From: Paraniabella defluvii
GTDB taxonomy: Bacteria; Bacteroidota; Bacteroidia; Chitinophagales; Chitinophagaceae
Direction: 5' to 3'
NCBI GenBank assembly: GCA_019316985.1
Contig: CP079215.1
Span: 2,914,001-2,978,000 of the forward strand
Length of the DNA: 64,000 bases
Position 1 is the stretch's first letter, and the number at the start of each line of letters is the position of its first letter. Both the position numbers and the translations under genes were made by a program. Shown one piece after another: positions 32,200-41,345 of the stretch. The notes beneath the pieces are model-generated. The model did not search any database, was not told where the DNA came from, and worked only from the letters and a program-made list of their open reading frames with translations.

Positions 32200-33177
32200 T
32201 TGACAGACACAATTATTAACCTCGAAACAGTTAACCCACTCGACTTCTTTGGTGTTAACAATGCAAAGCTCGACATCCTTAAAAAGAAATTTCCTTTACT
32301 TAAAATTCTTTCACGTGGTACGCAAATAAAACTGAGCGGTGCGCCCGAACAGATCAAGGCGGCTACTGAAAAAATTAAGCTGGCAATTTCTTACCTGGAG
32401 AGAAATGGTAGTATGAGTAACAACTATTTCGACCAGATCCTGGGTGGCGACGACACGGAAGTGATCGACAACTTCATGGAAAGAAATCCTAATGAAGTGC
32501 TGGTGTTTGGTCCTAATGGCAAAAGCGTAAGGGCAAGAACCGCAATCAGAAGAAGCTGGTACAGGAAGCCGAAAAAATGATATCGTATTTGCGATCGGCC
32601 CGGCTGGTACCGGTAAAACATATACCGCGGTGGCACTTGCAGTTCGCGCTTTAAAAAACAAACAGGTAAAGAAGATCATTTTAACCAGGCCGGCTGTAGA
32701 AGCCGGGGAGAGCCTGGGCTTTTTGCCCGGCGACCTGAAAGAGAAGATAGATCCCTACCTGCGGCCATTATACGACGCATTGATGATATGATACCCGCTG
32801 ATAAACTGGGGTATTTTATGACTACGCGCGCGATTGAAATAGCGCCGCTGGCCTATATGCGTGGGCGTACATTAGACAATGCCTTTATTATTCTTGATGA
32901 GGCGCAAAATGCTACCGACCTGCAGCTCAAAATGTTTTTAACACGTATCGGCGCTAATGCCAAGGCTATTATTACCGGCGATATGACACAGGTAGATTTA
33001 CCTAAAAATCAACGCAGCGGTTTAAAAACAGCCGCACGTATCCTGCGCAATATACCCGGTATCGGCTACATTGAACTGGATGAAGAAGATGTAGTAAGAC
33101 ACCGGTTAGTTAAAGCCATTATTAAGGCGTATAATGCCGAGCATGAAAGGAGCGCGGAAAGAGACGATTCAAAGTAA
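32200..33177 (+). CDS. phoH: PhoH-family ATPase
   Basis: A cytoplasmic P-loop ATPase of the PhoH/YbeZ family, linked in other bacteria to ribosome maturation and RNA metabolism with YbeY. An N-terminal KH-like region ([25 protein letters not shown]) precedes the ATPase domain, with Walker [16 protein letters not shown] near 32595, [20 protein letters not shown], and Walker [12 protein letters not shown] near 32885, then [11 protein letters not shown]. Frame changes lie near 32535 and 32785. No ATG fits; TTG at 32200 (reading [13 protein letters not shown]) gives the family's usual N-terminus. Length is about 326 residues. The next gene overlaps its end by 35 bp. Confidence 0.93.
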
Positions 33178-33804
33178 TAAAGGTAGAATCCATTTTACCT
33201 TCAAAGGTATCCGTTTAGGCGGATGCCTTTTTCTTTGTATACTGGCTTGCAGTACCGGTAAGCCATCTGACCGAGAGGAAGGGGTGAAGGGGTTCAGGTA
33301 CTTGTGAAAAGCGGGGATGTAATTGTGAGAAATGGAAACGACGAAGTGAGTAATACAGCGCGTAGTTTTAACAGGAGGGATAAGTCCTATTCGCATTGCG
33401 GCCTTGTACAGGTAGAACGGGATACCGTATTTGTATATCATGCATTAGGTGGCAGTTACAATCCGTCGCAAAAACTTTTGCGTCAAACCCTGGCCGATTT
33501 TTGTGCAGAAGAAAGTATTGACCGGGTTGCTGTATACAGGTACTCTTTAAACAACGCTGAGCTCGAACGGCTGGGTAGCTGGATCAACAGCAGGTATTCG
33601 GAGGGATTGCCTTTTGATTTGTTTTTTAATTTTTATACAGATGATAAAATGTATTGCAGCGAGTTTGCATTTAAGGGGTTGAATATGGCTAAAAACGGAG
33701 CGTTGAGTAAACTCTTACCGCAAAATGAAGAAACATTGTATGTGGCTATTGATGATTTATATTTAAATGAGCTGGCTAAGAAAGTGGTGGAAGTGCCCTT
33801 TTAA
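33143..33804 (+). CDS. YiiX-like permuted papain-fold cysteine hydrolase, lipoprotein
   Basis: A predicted lipoprotein hydrolase of the YiiX/YebB group (permuted NlpC/P60, PF05708). Starting at the ATG at 33143, inside the end of phoH, the N-terminus carries a lipobox (LFLCILAC). A frame change near 33290 (GGGG lacking a G) joins it to VQVLVKSGDVIVRNG. The catalytic set is visible: KSYSHCGLVQV (His and neighbouring Cys), VYHALGG, and DDKMYCSEFAFKGL, where the Cys of YCSEF is the expected nucleophile in the permuted order. Restored length is about 220 residues. Family members are thought to cut amide or ester bonds in cell wall or lipid substrates; this one's substrate is unknown. Confidence 0.8.
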
Positions 33805-33807
33805 CGC

Positions 33808-33924
33808 ATGTTTCAGCGCTTTTTCGAATGGCTGTTGGAAAGTCTTTGGTTGCCCTTCTATAAAACCCAACGTTGGGTGAGCGGCAAGTTTACCGGTTAC
33901 AATAAAAATGGCCGTCATTGCTGA
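33808..33924 (+). CDS. Possible 38-residue aromatic/basic small protein
   Basis: An open frame MFQRFFEWLLESLWLPFYKT...GRHC begins four bases after the YiiX-like gene stop. It has an amphipathic, tryptophan-rich N-terminal half and a basic C-terminal half, a composition rare in random frames. It could be a small membrane-associated protein or a displaced C-terminal tail of the previous gene. There is no homology I can name and the length is too short to be sure. Confidence 0.3.
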   Translation: MFQRFFEWLLESLWLPFYKTQRWVSGKFTGYNKNGRHC

Positions 33925-33955
33925 CAGCCACTGTATATGTAACGAAATTGGTTGC

Positions 33956-35003
33956 TTACAGGATCAATAAAGCATCGCCATAGCTAAAGAACCGGTATTT
34001 GTCTTTTATGGCTTTTTTTTATATGCTTCTACAGCCAGCTCATAGCCGGCGAAAGCGCTGGTCATGATCATCAGGCTGGTCTTAGGCAAATGAAAGTTGG
34101 TAACCAGGAGTCAGCGATATTGAATTCATAAGGCGGGTGAATAAACATATTCGTCCATCCTTCCGAAGGCTTTAACAGCTTTTGAGCGGTGAAAGAAGAT
34201 TCCATTGCGCGCATGGTGGTAGTACCAATTGAGCAGATACGATGCCCTGTTTCTTTGGCTTTGTTCACAATTTTACAAGCCTGCTCTTCTATGCGGAAAT
34301 ATTCAGCGTCCATTTTATGTTTACTGAGGTCTTCTACCTCTATCGGGCGGAATGTGCCAAGGCCGGTATGTAGTGTGATTTCTGCAAACCGGATACCTTT
34401 AATTTCCAGGCGCTTGATCAACTCGCGGCTAAAGTGCAAACCTGCTGTGGGTGCTGCAACAGCACCTTCATGCTTTGCATAAACTGTTTGGTAACGCTCT
34501 TTATCATCCTCGTCTGGTTTACGTTTAATGTATTTGGGCAGGGGTGTTTCGCCTAATACTTCCAGTTGCGCACGGAAACTTTCCTCGTCACCTTCCCACA
34601 AAAATTTAATAGTACGGCCGCGGCTGGTGGTATTGTCAATTACTTCAGCTACCAGCTCTTCATTATCACCAAAATATAATTTATTGCCTACCCGTATTTT
34701 TCTTGCCGGATCAACAATCACATCCCAAAGGCGGTTAGGCCGGTTCAATTCACGTAGTAAAAATACTTCGATTTTAGCCCCTGTTTTTTCTTTACGCCCG
34801 TACATACGCGCAGGAAATACTTTAGTGTTGTTAACCACGAAAGCGTCCTTATCGTCAAAATAGTCCAGGATGTCGCGGAAATGTTTGTTTTCGATCTCTC
34901 CTGTGTGACGGTGAACCACCATCATGCGGGCATCCTCTTTTTTTGCGGGGTGTTGTGCGATCAGGTTCAGCGGAAGGTCAAATTGAAATTGTGAAAGCTT
35001 CAT
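33956..35003 (-). CDS. queA: S-adenosylmethionine:tRNA ribosyltransferase-isomerase
   Basis: Transfers and rearranges the ribosyl part of SAM onto preQ1 at the wobble position of tRNAs, making epoxyqueuosine. The N-terminus [20 protein letters not shown] at 35003 is diagnostic. Others are [35 protein letters not shown] and [15 protein letters not shown], all QueA hallmarks. A frame change near 34112 (TCCTGG should be TCCCTGG) and one near 34018 (eight A where six or nine fit) hide the C-terminus; restored it reads [19 protein letters not shown] and ends YGDALLIL at 33956. Length is 349 residues, as expected. A good promoter box lies at 35147-35154. Confidence 0.95.
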
Positions 35004-35146
35004 GTAGAGAATTCTTTTTTAAGGTTTGAAAACCAATAAACCGGGAAATATGAAGCGGAGACAGGTAGTAAAAAACACCTCAGTACCAGGCATTTTTGTG
35101 CTGCCGAGCCCCGGTCTTACGGCACCGGTTTTCGATTTTGTGGCTG

Positions 35147-35154
35147 CAAAGGTA
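35147..35154 (-). promoter_or_regulatory. TACCTTTG promoter box upstream of queA
   Basis: Minus-strand TATATTACCTTTGCA contains TACCTTTG, a strong match to the Bacteroidota -7 element, about 145 bp before the queA start codon. No convincing TTG is seen at -33. The rest of 35004-35237 holds nothing else I can support. Confidence 0.5.
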
Positions 35155-35237
35155 ATATATTTCGTGTATATCCGGTATTTTATTTTGTTGGGGTCGAATG
35201 CAATATATGCGATGAACCGCCTGTAATGTTACCGGGG

Positions 35238-36936
35238 TTATCCTACCCGGGGTATGGCTTCAATCAATCTCCGGGTATAAGCTGTTTGAGGCTTTTCATA
35301 AATGTCATCGGCAACGCCCATTTCTTCTATCTTCCCTTTGTTCATTACAATAATCCGGTCGCTGAAATAGCGCACTACGCTCAGGTCGTGACTTATAAAG
35401 ACAATGGTAAAACCAAATTCTTTTTAAGATCGTTAAGGAGGTTTAATACCTGCGCCTGTACACTTACATCCAATGCCGATACCGACTCATCGCATATAAT
35501 AAAGACGGCTGCAAAGCCAATGCCCTTGCAATAACGATCCGTTTGGCGCTGACCGCCGCTAAACTCATGGGGTACCGGTTGTAGTGCTCGGGAGGAGCCC
35601 TACCTTTTGAAGCAACTCCAAAACCTTTTCTTTGCGGGCTTTGGCCGATTGGAGGATACCATGCACTTCCAGTGGCTCTTCTATTGCCGCGCCTATTTTT
35701 TTACGGGGATTTAAGGAAGAGTAAGGGTCCTGGAAAACGATCTGCAGTTGCTGCCTGAGTGCTCTGAGCTGGGAAGAAGATAAGGAACCCAGGTCTTCGT
35801 TTTTATATATAATTTTTCCATTGGTGGCTGGAATTAATTGCAGTAAAGCCCTGCCCAAAGTGGTTTTGCCGCAGCCACTCTCGCCTACAATGCCCAGGGT
35901 CTCGTTTTCATACACTTCAAAGCTAACGTCATCTACCGCTTTTGTGTAGCTAACGGCCTGGCCCAGCCAGTTTTTTTCCGCGGATAGTGCACTGAGAGCC
36001 GGCGAACTTGTATCAGCTCCTTGGGCGCCAATATCGCTTTTGTATCAGGTGCATTCAATGGAGCCGCAGCCGGCTGTTTCGGACCAGGATTTAAAAAATC
36101 GGCAACTACCGGCAACCGGCTGCCCCGTTGATGATTCACCGGCCTGCAGGCGATCAGCGCCCGGGTATAAGGTTGTTGCGGTTGCGTGAAAATGTCTTTT
36201 ACAGGTCCTTCTTCAATAATCGAACCTTTATACATAACAATGGCCCTGTCGGCAATCTGTGCTACTACTCCCAGGTCATGTGTGATGAATATAACGCCCA
36301 TGCCGGTTTCCCGCTGTAGTTCCTTAATAAGCTCCAGCACGCTTTTTTGTACTGTTACATCCAGCGCTGTAGTAGGCTCGTCGCAAATAAGTAAAGACGG
36401 CTTACAGCACATTGCCAATGCAATCATCACCCGCTGCTTTTGCCCCCGCTAAGCTGGTGCGGATAGCGTTTATATATACTTTCGGGGTCGGGAAGCTTTA
36501 CCTTTTCGAACCACTCTATAGCTTCTTGCCTTGCCTTTTGCGGAGTAGTGTTCTTGTGATTTAACAGCGCTTCCGCAACCTGGCGCCCGCAGGTAAAAAC
36601 AGGATTGAGCGATGTCATCGGCTCCTGAAATATCATTGATATCTTATTTCCCCTTATCCGGCGGAGCTCATTGCTGTTAAGGTGCAACAGGTCAGATTGA
36701 TGACGGCCATCCTCGCTAAAAAGAATCTGCCCGCTATTCACTACAGCCGGGGGTGAAGGCAGCAGCCGCAGGATAGATAAAGAGGTTACCGATTTGCCCG
36801 AGCCGCTTTCACCTACCAACGCAACAATCTCACCCTGCTTTACGTCGAAGGATATATGCTGAAGCGCTTTATTGACGCGTTCTTCAGTAATAAAGCTGAT
36901 GGAAAGATCCTGTATGGAAAGAAGCGGAGCAGCCAT
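35238..36936 (-). CDS. Double-ATPase ABC transporter protein for peptides/nickel (YejF/GsiA-like)
   Basis: Two oligopeptide-type ABC ATPase domains in one chain, as in YejF and GsiA. Domain 1 (from MAAPLLSIQDLSISF): Walker A GESGSGKS, then SMIFQEPMTSLNPVFTCG, signature YPHQLSGGQKQR, Walker B LLICDEPTTALDVTVQ. Domain 2: GESGCGKTTLGRALL, IVFQDPYSSLNPR, YPHEFSGGQRQ, CDESVSALDVSVQ and VFISHDLSVVRY. Frame changes lie near 36440, 35985, 35925, about 35580, about 35500 and 35425. Restored length is about 566 residues. No permease or binding-protein genes are adjacent, so the rest of the importer must be elsewhere. The start abuts the stop of the cysteine-containing lipoprotein gene upstream (1-bp step), so the two are probably co-transcribed. 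Confidence 0.88.
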
Positions 36937-37329
36937 TTATTTTTTCACTACCTCCAGTACTTTTATATTTAATTTCTTGGCGGGAGTAGGATAATAAGCC
37001 ATGCAAACCATACACCGGTTAGGCCGGTCCTTATCTAGCTCAAAATAGAACTCATCGCCTGGCTTAAGTCCTTCCGGCAAATCGCAGGGATTTTTTACGC
37101 CGAAGGCGTTAGCATAAGTTGTATCAGTTTGGGGATTTGTCCAGCTGGCTTCTACTAATGAAGTGTCGTTGTTGCCTTCTATCAGGCTAAAAGTGTAGTT
37201 AGAGCACAGGCCTGCTACTTCGAACCGCGCTTTCATTTTTCCGCTTTTATTACCTGCCGGAGCTGTTTTGCTATTACACGCGCTTATGGTTAAGAGTAGC
37301 AGTATAGCTGCTGATAAAAAGATTTTCAT
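36937..37329 (-). CDS. Small lipoprotein with C...C...CxxC, copy A
   Basis: An intact lipoprotein of 130 residues of no family I can name. The signal peptide MKIFLSAAILLLLTISAC puts the lipid Cys at residue 18. The mature part carries four cysteines in the order C-(...)-C-(...)-C-x-x-C: in VAGLCSNYTFSLI, VKNPCDLPEGL and RCMVCMAYYP. It aligns over its whole length with the gene just upstream (37373-37779), sharing TSLVEASW/PGLVDNKW, YANAFGVKNPC/YSRAFVVQNNC and KKLNIKVLE/KNLSVKVIE. The four cysteines may form disulfides or bind metal. It sits directly before the peptide-ABC ATPase gene on the same strand. The start at 37329 begins the signal peptide. Confidence 0.75.
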   Translation of the reverse strand: MKIFLSAAILLLLTISACNSKTAPAGNKSGKMKARFEVAGLCSNYTFSLIEGNNDTSLVEASWTNPQTDTTYANAFGVKNPCDLPEGLKPGDEFYFELDKDRPNRCMVCMAYYPTPAKKLNIKVLEVVKK

Positions 37330-37372
37330 ATTCAATTTTTTTATTTGATGCTGCATAAATCGTGCGGGAATC

Positions 37373-37779
37373 TACTCGATTACCTTAACACTCAAATTTT
37401 TTTGAAGGCGCACCTAGGATCCCGATCATACAAACCTCGCAATTATTACGGGGCTGTTTTTTAGAATCCGGAAGCGAAATGATGCCCCGGCTTTTAGCCG
37501 GGCAGGGAACTCACAATTGTTTTGTACTACAAAGGCCCTGGAGTAGATCTGCCCGTCATGCTCCCATTTATTGTCAACTAAACCAGGGTCGATATCGCCT
37601 TCTGTAATAACACACGCATAAAATCTGGCGCAACTGGTGATTTGCTTTATCTCAGCGGTATAGATATCGCCGCCGATATAATCGCTGCTTTTATTGCACC
37701 TGAATGCGCAAAGCGTAATTAATAATAGTAATGCAGCTGCAAAAGCTTTGTAATACATCGAAAATGATTTTGTTATCAT
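37373..37779 (-). CDS. Small lipoprotein with C...C...CxxC, copy B
   Basis: Paralogue of the preceding entry. The signal peptide (MYYKAFAAALLLLITLCAFRC; start 37758, or 37779 with seven more residues) ends in a lipobox-like CAFRC. Mature cysteines occur in QITSCARFYACV, VQNNCEFPARL and, after restoring one C near 37445, NNCEVCMIGILG. Restoring a further base near 37398 gives the end PSKNLSVKVIE and the stop at 37373, matching copy A's KKLNIKVLE. This agreement between the two copies confirms both frame corrections. An additional cysteine (YACV) is unique to this copy. Tandem duplication is the simplest origin. No function can be assigned. Confidence 0.7.
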
Positions 37780-37816
37780 TACAACGCATAAACCCGGCGG
37801 CCCGCAACATAGCTCT

Positions 37817-38584
37817 TTAAAATCTCAAATGCCTGATGGTTTGCCTGTTTTCAATCAGCTGCCTTAAAGACTGTATGCCAATCTTTAAATGGTTCTCCAC
37901 GTATTCAGCCGTCACCTTTTTGTCGCTTTCTTCTGTTTTAACACCTTCAGGAATCATGGGAGAATCACTTACGAGTAACAGCGCACCTGTAGGTATCTTG
38001 TTGTAAAAACCTACGCTGAAAATGGTGGCTGTTTCCATATCAATAGCATAGGCTCTTATTTTTGCAGGTATTCTTTAAACGGTTCATCATGCTCCCACAC
38101 GCGCCGGTTAGTGGTATACACCGTGCCGGTCCAGTAATCTGTATTAGCTTCCTGATAGTGGTACTTACAGCTTTTTGCAAAGCAAAAGCAGGTAAGGCCG
38201 GCACTTCCGGCGGAAAATAATCGCCCGATGTTCCTTCGCCGCGTATCGCAGCAATGGGCAAAATAAGGTCGCCTACCTTATTGCGTTTTTTTAATCCTCC
38301 ACATTTACCTAAAAAAGCACGGCTTCGGGCTCAATAGCCGAAAGGAGATCCATAACTGTGGCAGCGGTGGGACTTCCCATCCCAAAGTTGATGATGGTGA
38401 TATTGTCAGCGGTTGCACATTGCATCGGCTTTCCCTCGCCTACAATAGCCACATCGTTCCACTCCGCAAACATTTTTACATAGTTGCTGAAATTGGTTAA
38501 TAAGACATACTTTCCAAAATTCTTAAGGCTTTCGCCGGTGTAACGTGGCAGCCAGTTTTCTACAATTTCCTGTTTTGTCTTCAT
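37817..38584 (-). CDS. amn: AMP nucleosidase
   Basis: Cleaves AMP to adenine and ribose 5-phosphate, a purine salvage enzyme of the nucleoside phosphorylase fold. The start is MKTKQEIVENWLPRYTG at 38584. Family marks are GKYVLLTNFSNYVKMFA, the phosphate loop INFGMGSPTAATVMDLL, and, after a frame change near 38310, LGKCGGLKKRNKVGDL and RGEGTSGDYFPPEVPALPAF. After another near 38058, IDMETATIFSVGF and LLVSDSPMIPEGVKT carry the catalytic Glu and Asp. The protein ends RQTIRHLRF at about 256 residues, the short Bacteroidota form lacking the N-terminal domain of E. coli Amn. It is divergent from the HsdR-N gene, with only 41 bp between starts. Confidence 0.9.
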
Positions 38585-38589
38585 ATATA

Positions 38590-38620
38590 TTGCTTTAGCT
38601 AAATTAAACTTTTATTTTTG
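38590..38620 (+). promoter_or_regulatory. Promoter for the HsdR-N gene, predicted leaderless
   Basis: TTG at 38590-38592 and TATTTTTG at 38613-38620 are 20 bp apart, a good -33/-7 pair. The start codon is at 38626, only 5 bp after the -7 box, so transcription should begin at or next to the ATG. Confidence 0.45.
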
Positions 38621-38625
38621 GACTG

Positions 38626-39072
38626 ATGATTTTAATAGAATATCCTGCGCCCGATTTTAAAATTGAGCTCCGAAATGATCAGCCTTTTATATTTGATTCG
38701 ATTCGCCGTAAATGGCTGTTACTCCAGGACGAAGAGTGGGTGCGCCAGAATTTTGTTCAGTATCTCCTGCAGGTGATGCGTTATCCGAAATCTTTGATTG
38801 CGCTGGAAAAAGAAATATACCTGGGCGATCTGAAAAAGCGTTTCGACATATTAGTTTACGATTATAACCACAAACCATGGATGTTGGTTGAGTGTAAGAG
38901 AGAAAAATTCCGATTTCTGAAAATACACTGCACCAGGTACTGCGCTATAATATTTCTATGCCCGCCGAATATTTAATAGTAACCAACGGAAATCAAAACT
39001 ATGGATGGCAAAAAAAAAGACGGCCGGTTGCTGTCCATCTCCTCACTTCCTGAATTTATCGCTCACCACTAA
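38626..39072 (+). CDS. Stand-alone HsdR N-terminal-domain nuclease-like protein
   Basis: A 149-residue protein matching the N-terminal nuclease domain of type I restriction HsdR subunits (HSDR_N_2). The PD-(D/E)xK core is readable: [34 protein letters not shown], with the Asp of FDILVY and the E-x-K of LVECK. Frame changes lie near 38915 and 39012 (the A run after GGCA); restored it reads [26 protein letters not shown] and ends [10 protein letters not shown] at 39072. No helicase domain, HsdM or HsdS is present, so this is not a restriction system. Such single-domain proteins are frequent in Bacteroidota and their role is unknown. Its 3' end overlaps the convergent hbd gene by 30 bp. Confidence 0.8.
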
Positions 39073-39934
39073 GTCCTTGCTGCCAGGCAAATAGGTATAA
39101 AAGCCTTCTCCTGTTTTTATACCCAGTTTTTTAGAAGCTACCATATTTACCAGAAGCGGGCAAGGTGCATATTTGGGATGGCCAAAACCATTATACAGTA
39201 CCTGCATAATTGAAAGACATACATCCAATCCAATAAAATCAGCGAGTTGCAAAGGACCCATAGGATGCGCCATGCCCAGTTTCATTATAGTGTCGATAGC
39301 TTCCACGCCGGCTACCCCCTCATGCAGGGTGTAAATAGCCTCGTTGATCATAGGCATTAAAATACGATTGGCCACAAAACCTGGATAATCGTTAGCTAAG
39401 GCCGGTGTTTTCCCGAGTTGTTTGCTCAGTTCTGTAATGGTGCCGGTTACATAGTTGCTGGTGGCATAGCCATTAATTACTTCCACTAATTTCATAACCG
39501 GAACCGGGTTCATAAAATGCATGCCTATTACCTGTTGCGGCCTTTGGGTGGCAGCCGCAATTTTGGTAATTGAGATGGACGAGGTGTTGCTGGCGAGTAT
39601 ACAGTCGGGGGCGCTGCTTCATCGGCCAGTTTAAATAGTTGCAGTTTAACGGCTTCATTTTCGGTGGCGGCCTCCACAACCAGTTGCGCGGAAGCTACGC
39701 CTTCCTGATATCGGTATGTGTTTGTATACGCTGAAGAATTGCGGCTTTTTGATCCTCGTTGAGCAACTCTTTGGCGATCTGGCGGTCGATATTTTTGGAG
39801 ATGTTAGTAATAGCTTTTTGCAACTGGTTTTCTGAAATGTCGATGAGCGTTACATTGAAATGATGCTGGGCAAATACATGAGCTATTCCATTGCCCATGG
39901 TGCCTGCTCCGATAACAGAAACATTTTTTATCAT
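39043..39934 (-). CDS. hbd: 3-hydroxybutyryl-CoA dehydrogenase
   Basis: Oxidises (S)-3-hydroxybutyryl-CoA to acetoacetyl-CoA with NAD(P), in fatty acid or butyrate metabolism. The start [23 protein letters not shown] at 39934 contains the Rossmann GxGxMG motif. The catalytic His lies in [17 protein letters not shown] near 39520. The C-terminal dimer domain has [39 protein letters not shown] and [14 protein letters not shown]. Frame changes lie near 39700 and 39610; the restored middle reads [17 protein letters not shown] and [15 protein letters not shown]. Restored length is about 297 residues. The gene is alone on its strand; the role is inferred from the family. Confidence 0.93.
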
Positions 39935-40116
39935 ACGGACTGTTTAGTATTGAAAGATAATAAAAAGTAGTGAAGACTTTGGAGGATGTATGGCCAGGGG
40001 CTCACAGGCCCGGCCGCCTATGGGTGGCTTCGCATGATGGCGCTTATGCACCTGGAGCGCCTGTATATGACTCAAAATGTTCGCAACTCATTAGGCAAGC
40101 ACAACGGCTTTTATCC

Positions 40117-40124
40117 TAAGTTTG
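40117..40124 (+). promoter_or_regulatory. TAAGTTTG promoter box of the barnase-barstar pair
   Basis: TAAGTTTG matches TAnnTTTG, followed by CATT and then the ATG at 40129. Transcription would start at about the first base of the start codon, so the barnase mRNA may be leaderless. No TTG is seen at the -33 position. Confidence 0.4.
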
Positions 40125-40128
40125 CATT

Positions 40129-40581
40129 ATGATCACCGGGAAAAAATTGGGCTACATTCTTTTAGCGTTGCTGCTGGCAGGTGCTTTTCTTTATTTTAAG
40201 GATAATCCACGTACTGGCGGCGATGTTGTTTTTAACGATACCATTGTTCAAAGTATTGACCAGTTAACCAGGGAGGATGTGGTGGTTCCTTATTTGAAAA
40301 AGCACCAGAAACTGCCGGGATACTACATTAAGAAGAATGAGGCCAGGGAAAAAGGATGGGAGGCGGCTAAAGGTAATTTGTGCGATGTGCTGCCGGGGAA
40401 GGCGATAGGGGGCGATTTGTTTTCTAACCGCGAGGAGTTTGCCGGCCGCAGAAAAAGAAAATGGTTTGAAGCCGATTTAAATTATAAATGCGGCAGACGC
40501 AATGCCGATCGCCTGCTTTATTCAAGCGATGGATTAATCTATGTTACATACGATCACTATAAAACATTTCAGCAAAAATGA
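40129..40581 (+). CDS. Barnase-family guanyl-specific ribonuclease
   Basis: A 150-residue microbial ribonuclease of the barnase/RNase T1 fold, which cuts RNA after guanosine. The N-terminus has one hydrophobic segment (LGYILLALLLAGAFLYF) that would export or anchor it. The catalytic core is complete: KAIGGDLFSNRE, the general base Glu in WFEADLNYKCGRRNADRLLY, the Arg of NADRLLYSSDG and the general acid His in YVTYDHYKTF, aligning with barnase Glu73, Arg87 and His102. The gene is intact. It overlaps the barstar gene by 4 bp (ATGA), the classic toxin-inhibitor arrangement. It may be a secreted nutritional or competitive RNase; the producer is protected by the inhibitor. Confidence 0.95.
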   Translation: MITGKKLGYILLALLLAGAFLYFKDNPRTGGDVVFNDTIVQSIDQLTREDVVVPYLKKHQKLPGYYIKKNEAREKGWEAAKGNLCDVLPGKAIGGDLFSNREEFAGRRKRKWFEADLNYKCGRRNADRLLYSSDGLIYVTYDHYKTFQQK

Positions 40582-40859
40582 AACAGGTGAAATTTGATTT
40601 TGAAAGAATAGGAACTGTAGAAGATTTTTATCTTGTTGCAATGCGTGAATTAAAACTGCCGGAACATTTTGGAAAAAATCTCGATGCTTTATGGGATAGC
40701 ATCACCGGCGATATCGCTTTACCGGTTGACGTACAGTTTGTAAACCTTTCAATGGGGCAGCTGGAAACTTTTGAAAAGCTGATCAGCCTGTTTGAAGAGG
40801 CGGCTGAAGAGCTTGGAGAAAATTTTAATTTTGAATATTATCTCAAACCTATGTATTAA
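40578..40859 (+). CDS. Barstar-family ribonuclease inhibitor
   Basis: A 93-residue cytoplasmic inhibitor that blocks the active site of the barnase encoded immediately upstream. Barstar features are LKLPEHFGKNLDALWDSITGDI, matching the helix-2 region (YYGENLDALWD in barstar) that carries the key Asp residues for binding, and the hydrophobic strand VDVQFVNLS, followed by the final helix and FEYYLKP. The gene is intact and its start overlaps the ribonuclease stop by 4 bp, ensuring coupled translation. The downstream VOC gene converges and overlaps its stop by 4 bp. Confidence 0.95.
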   Translation: MKQVKFDFERIGTVEDFYLVAMRELKLPEHFGKNLDALWDSITGDIALPVDVQFVNLSMGQLETFEKLISLFEEAAEELGENFNFEYYLKPMY

Positions 40860-41344
40860 GGAGCAAAGCCCTGCTGGTCGTTATTAATTTCCAGCCAATA
40901 ACCATCCGGGTCCTGCAGCCATAACTGCTTAATCCCGTCTGGTCTGGTAACAACCCCTTTTTTACCGGCTACATCTTCCCAGTCTATCTTATTCTTCCTG
41001 AGTTTTTTTCTATAAAGGCTTCCAGCGAAGGAACGCTGAAGCAGATATGATGGTTTTTATAATAATCTTTTTACCCTCCGATCCAAGAATGAGGTGCAGG
41101 GAAGTGTGCGGGCCTGTCTTCAGCCATACATGCTTTCCTATTTTAAAAGGCTCTTCTATCTGAGGCAAACCTATAATATTTTTGTAAAAGTCAGCCGCCT
41201 TCTTCAGGTCTACTACATACAATGCCTGGTGATTTAATATAGCGGTAGCTTTGCTGCTGTCCTGTGCCTGCAGCTGGTTACCGCTGCCCGTCAATATCAT
41301 TATTACTAAAAGGCATATTTTCAGGGGGTAATGAGGAAGCTCAT
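40856..41344 (-). CDS. Exported VOC (glyoxalase-fold) family protein
   Basis: A vicinal-oxygen-chelate domain protein of about 163 residues. The fold is shown by ILNHQALYVVDLKKAADFYKNIIGLP, WLKTGPHTSLHLILG, KNHHICFSVPSLEAFIEKL and QLWLQDPDGYWLEINN; the His of LNHQAL, the His of SLHLIL, the His in NHHICF and the Glu of WLEIN are the usual metal ligands. Restoring one C near 41325 gives an N-terminal signal sequence (MSFLITPLKICLLVIMILTG...LQAQ), so the protein is exported, uncommon for VOC enzymes. Other frame changes lie near 41062 and 41003. It lies directly downstream of the HlyD-type adaptor gene (1-bp gap) and may belong to the same operon. The substrate is unknown. Confidence 0.8.
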
Positions 41345-41345
41345 A

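Noticed and set aside
35026-35226. 66-codon plus-strand frame upstream of queA
   Set aside because: It overlaps the queA promoter box and has no recognisable features.
38626-39072. Type I restriction-modification system
   Set aside because: Only the HsdR N-terminal nuclease-like domain is present. There is no helicase part, methylase or specificity subunit nearby.
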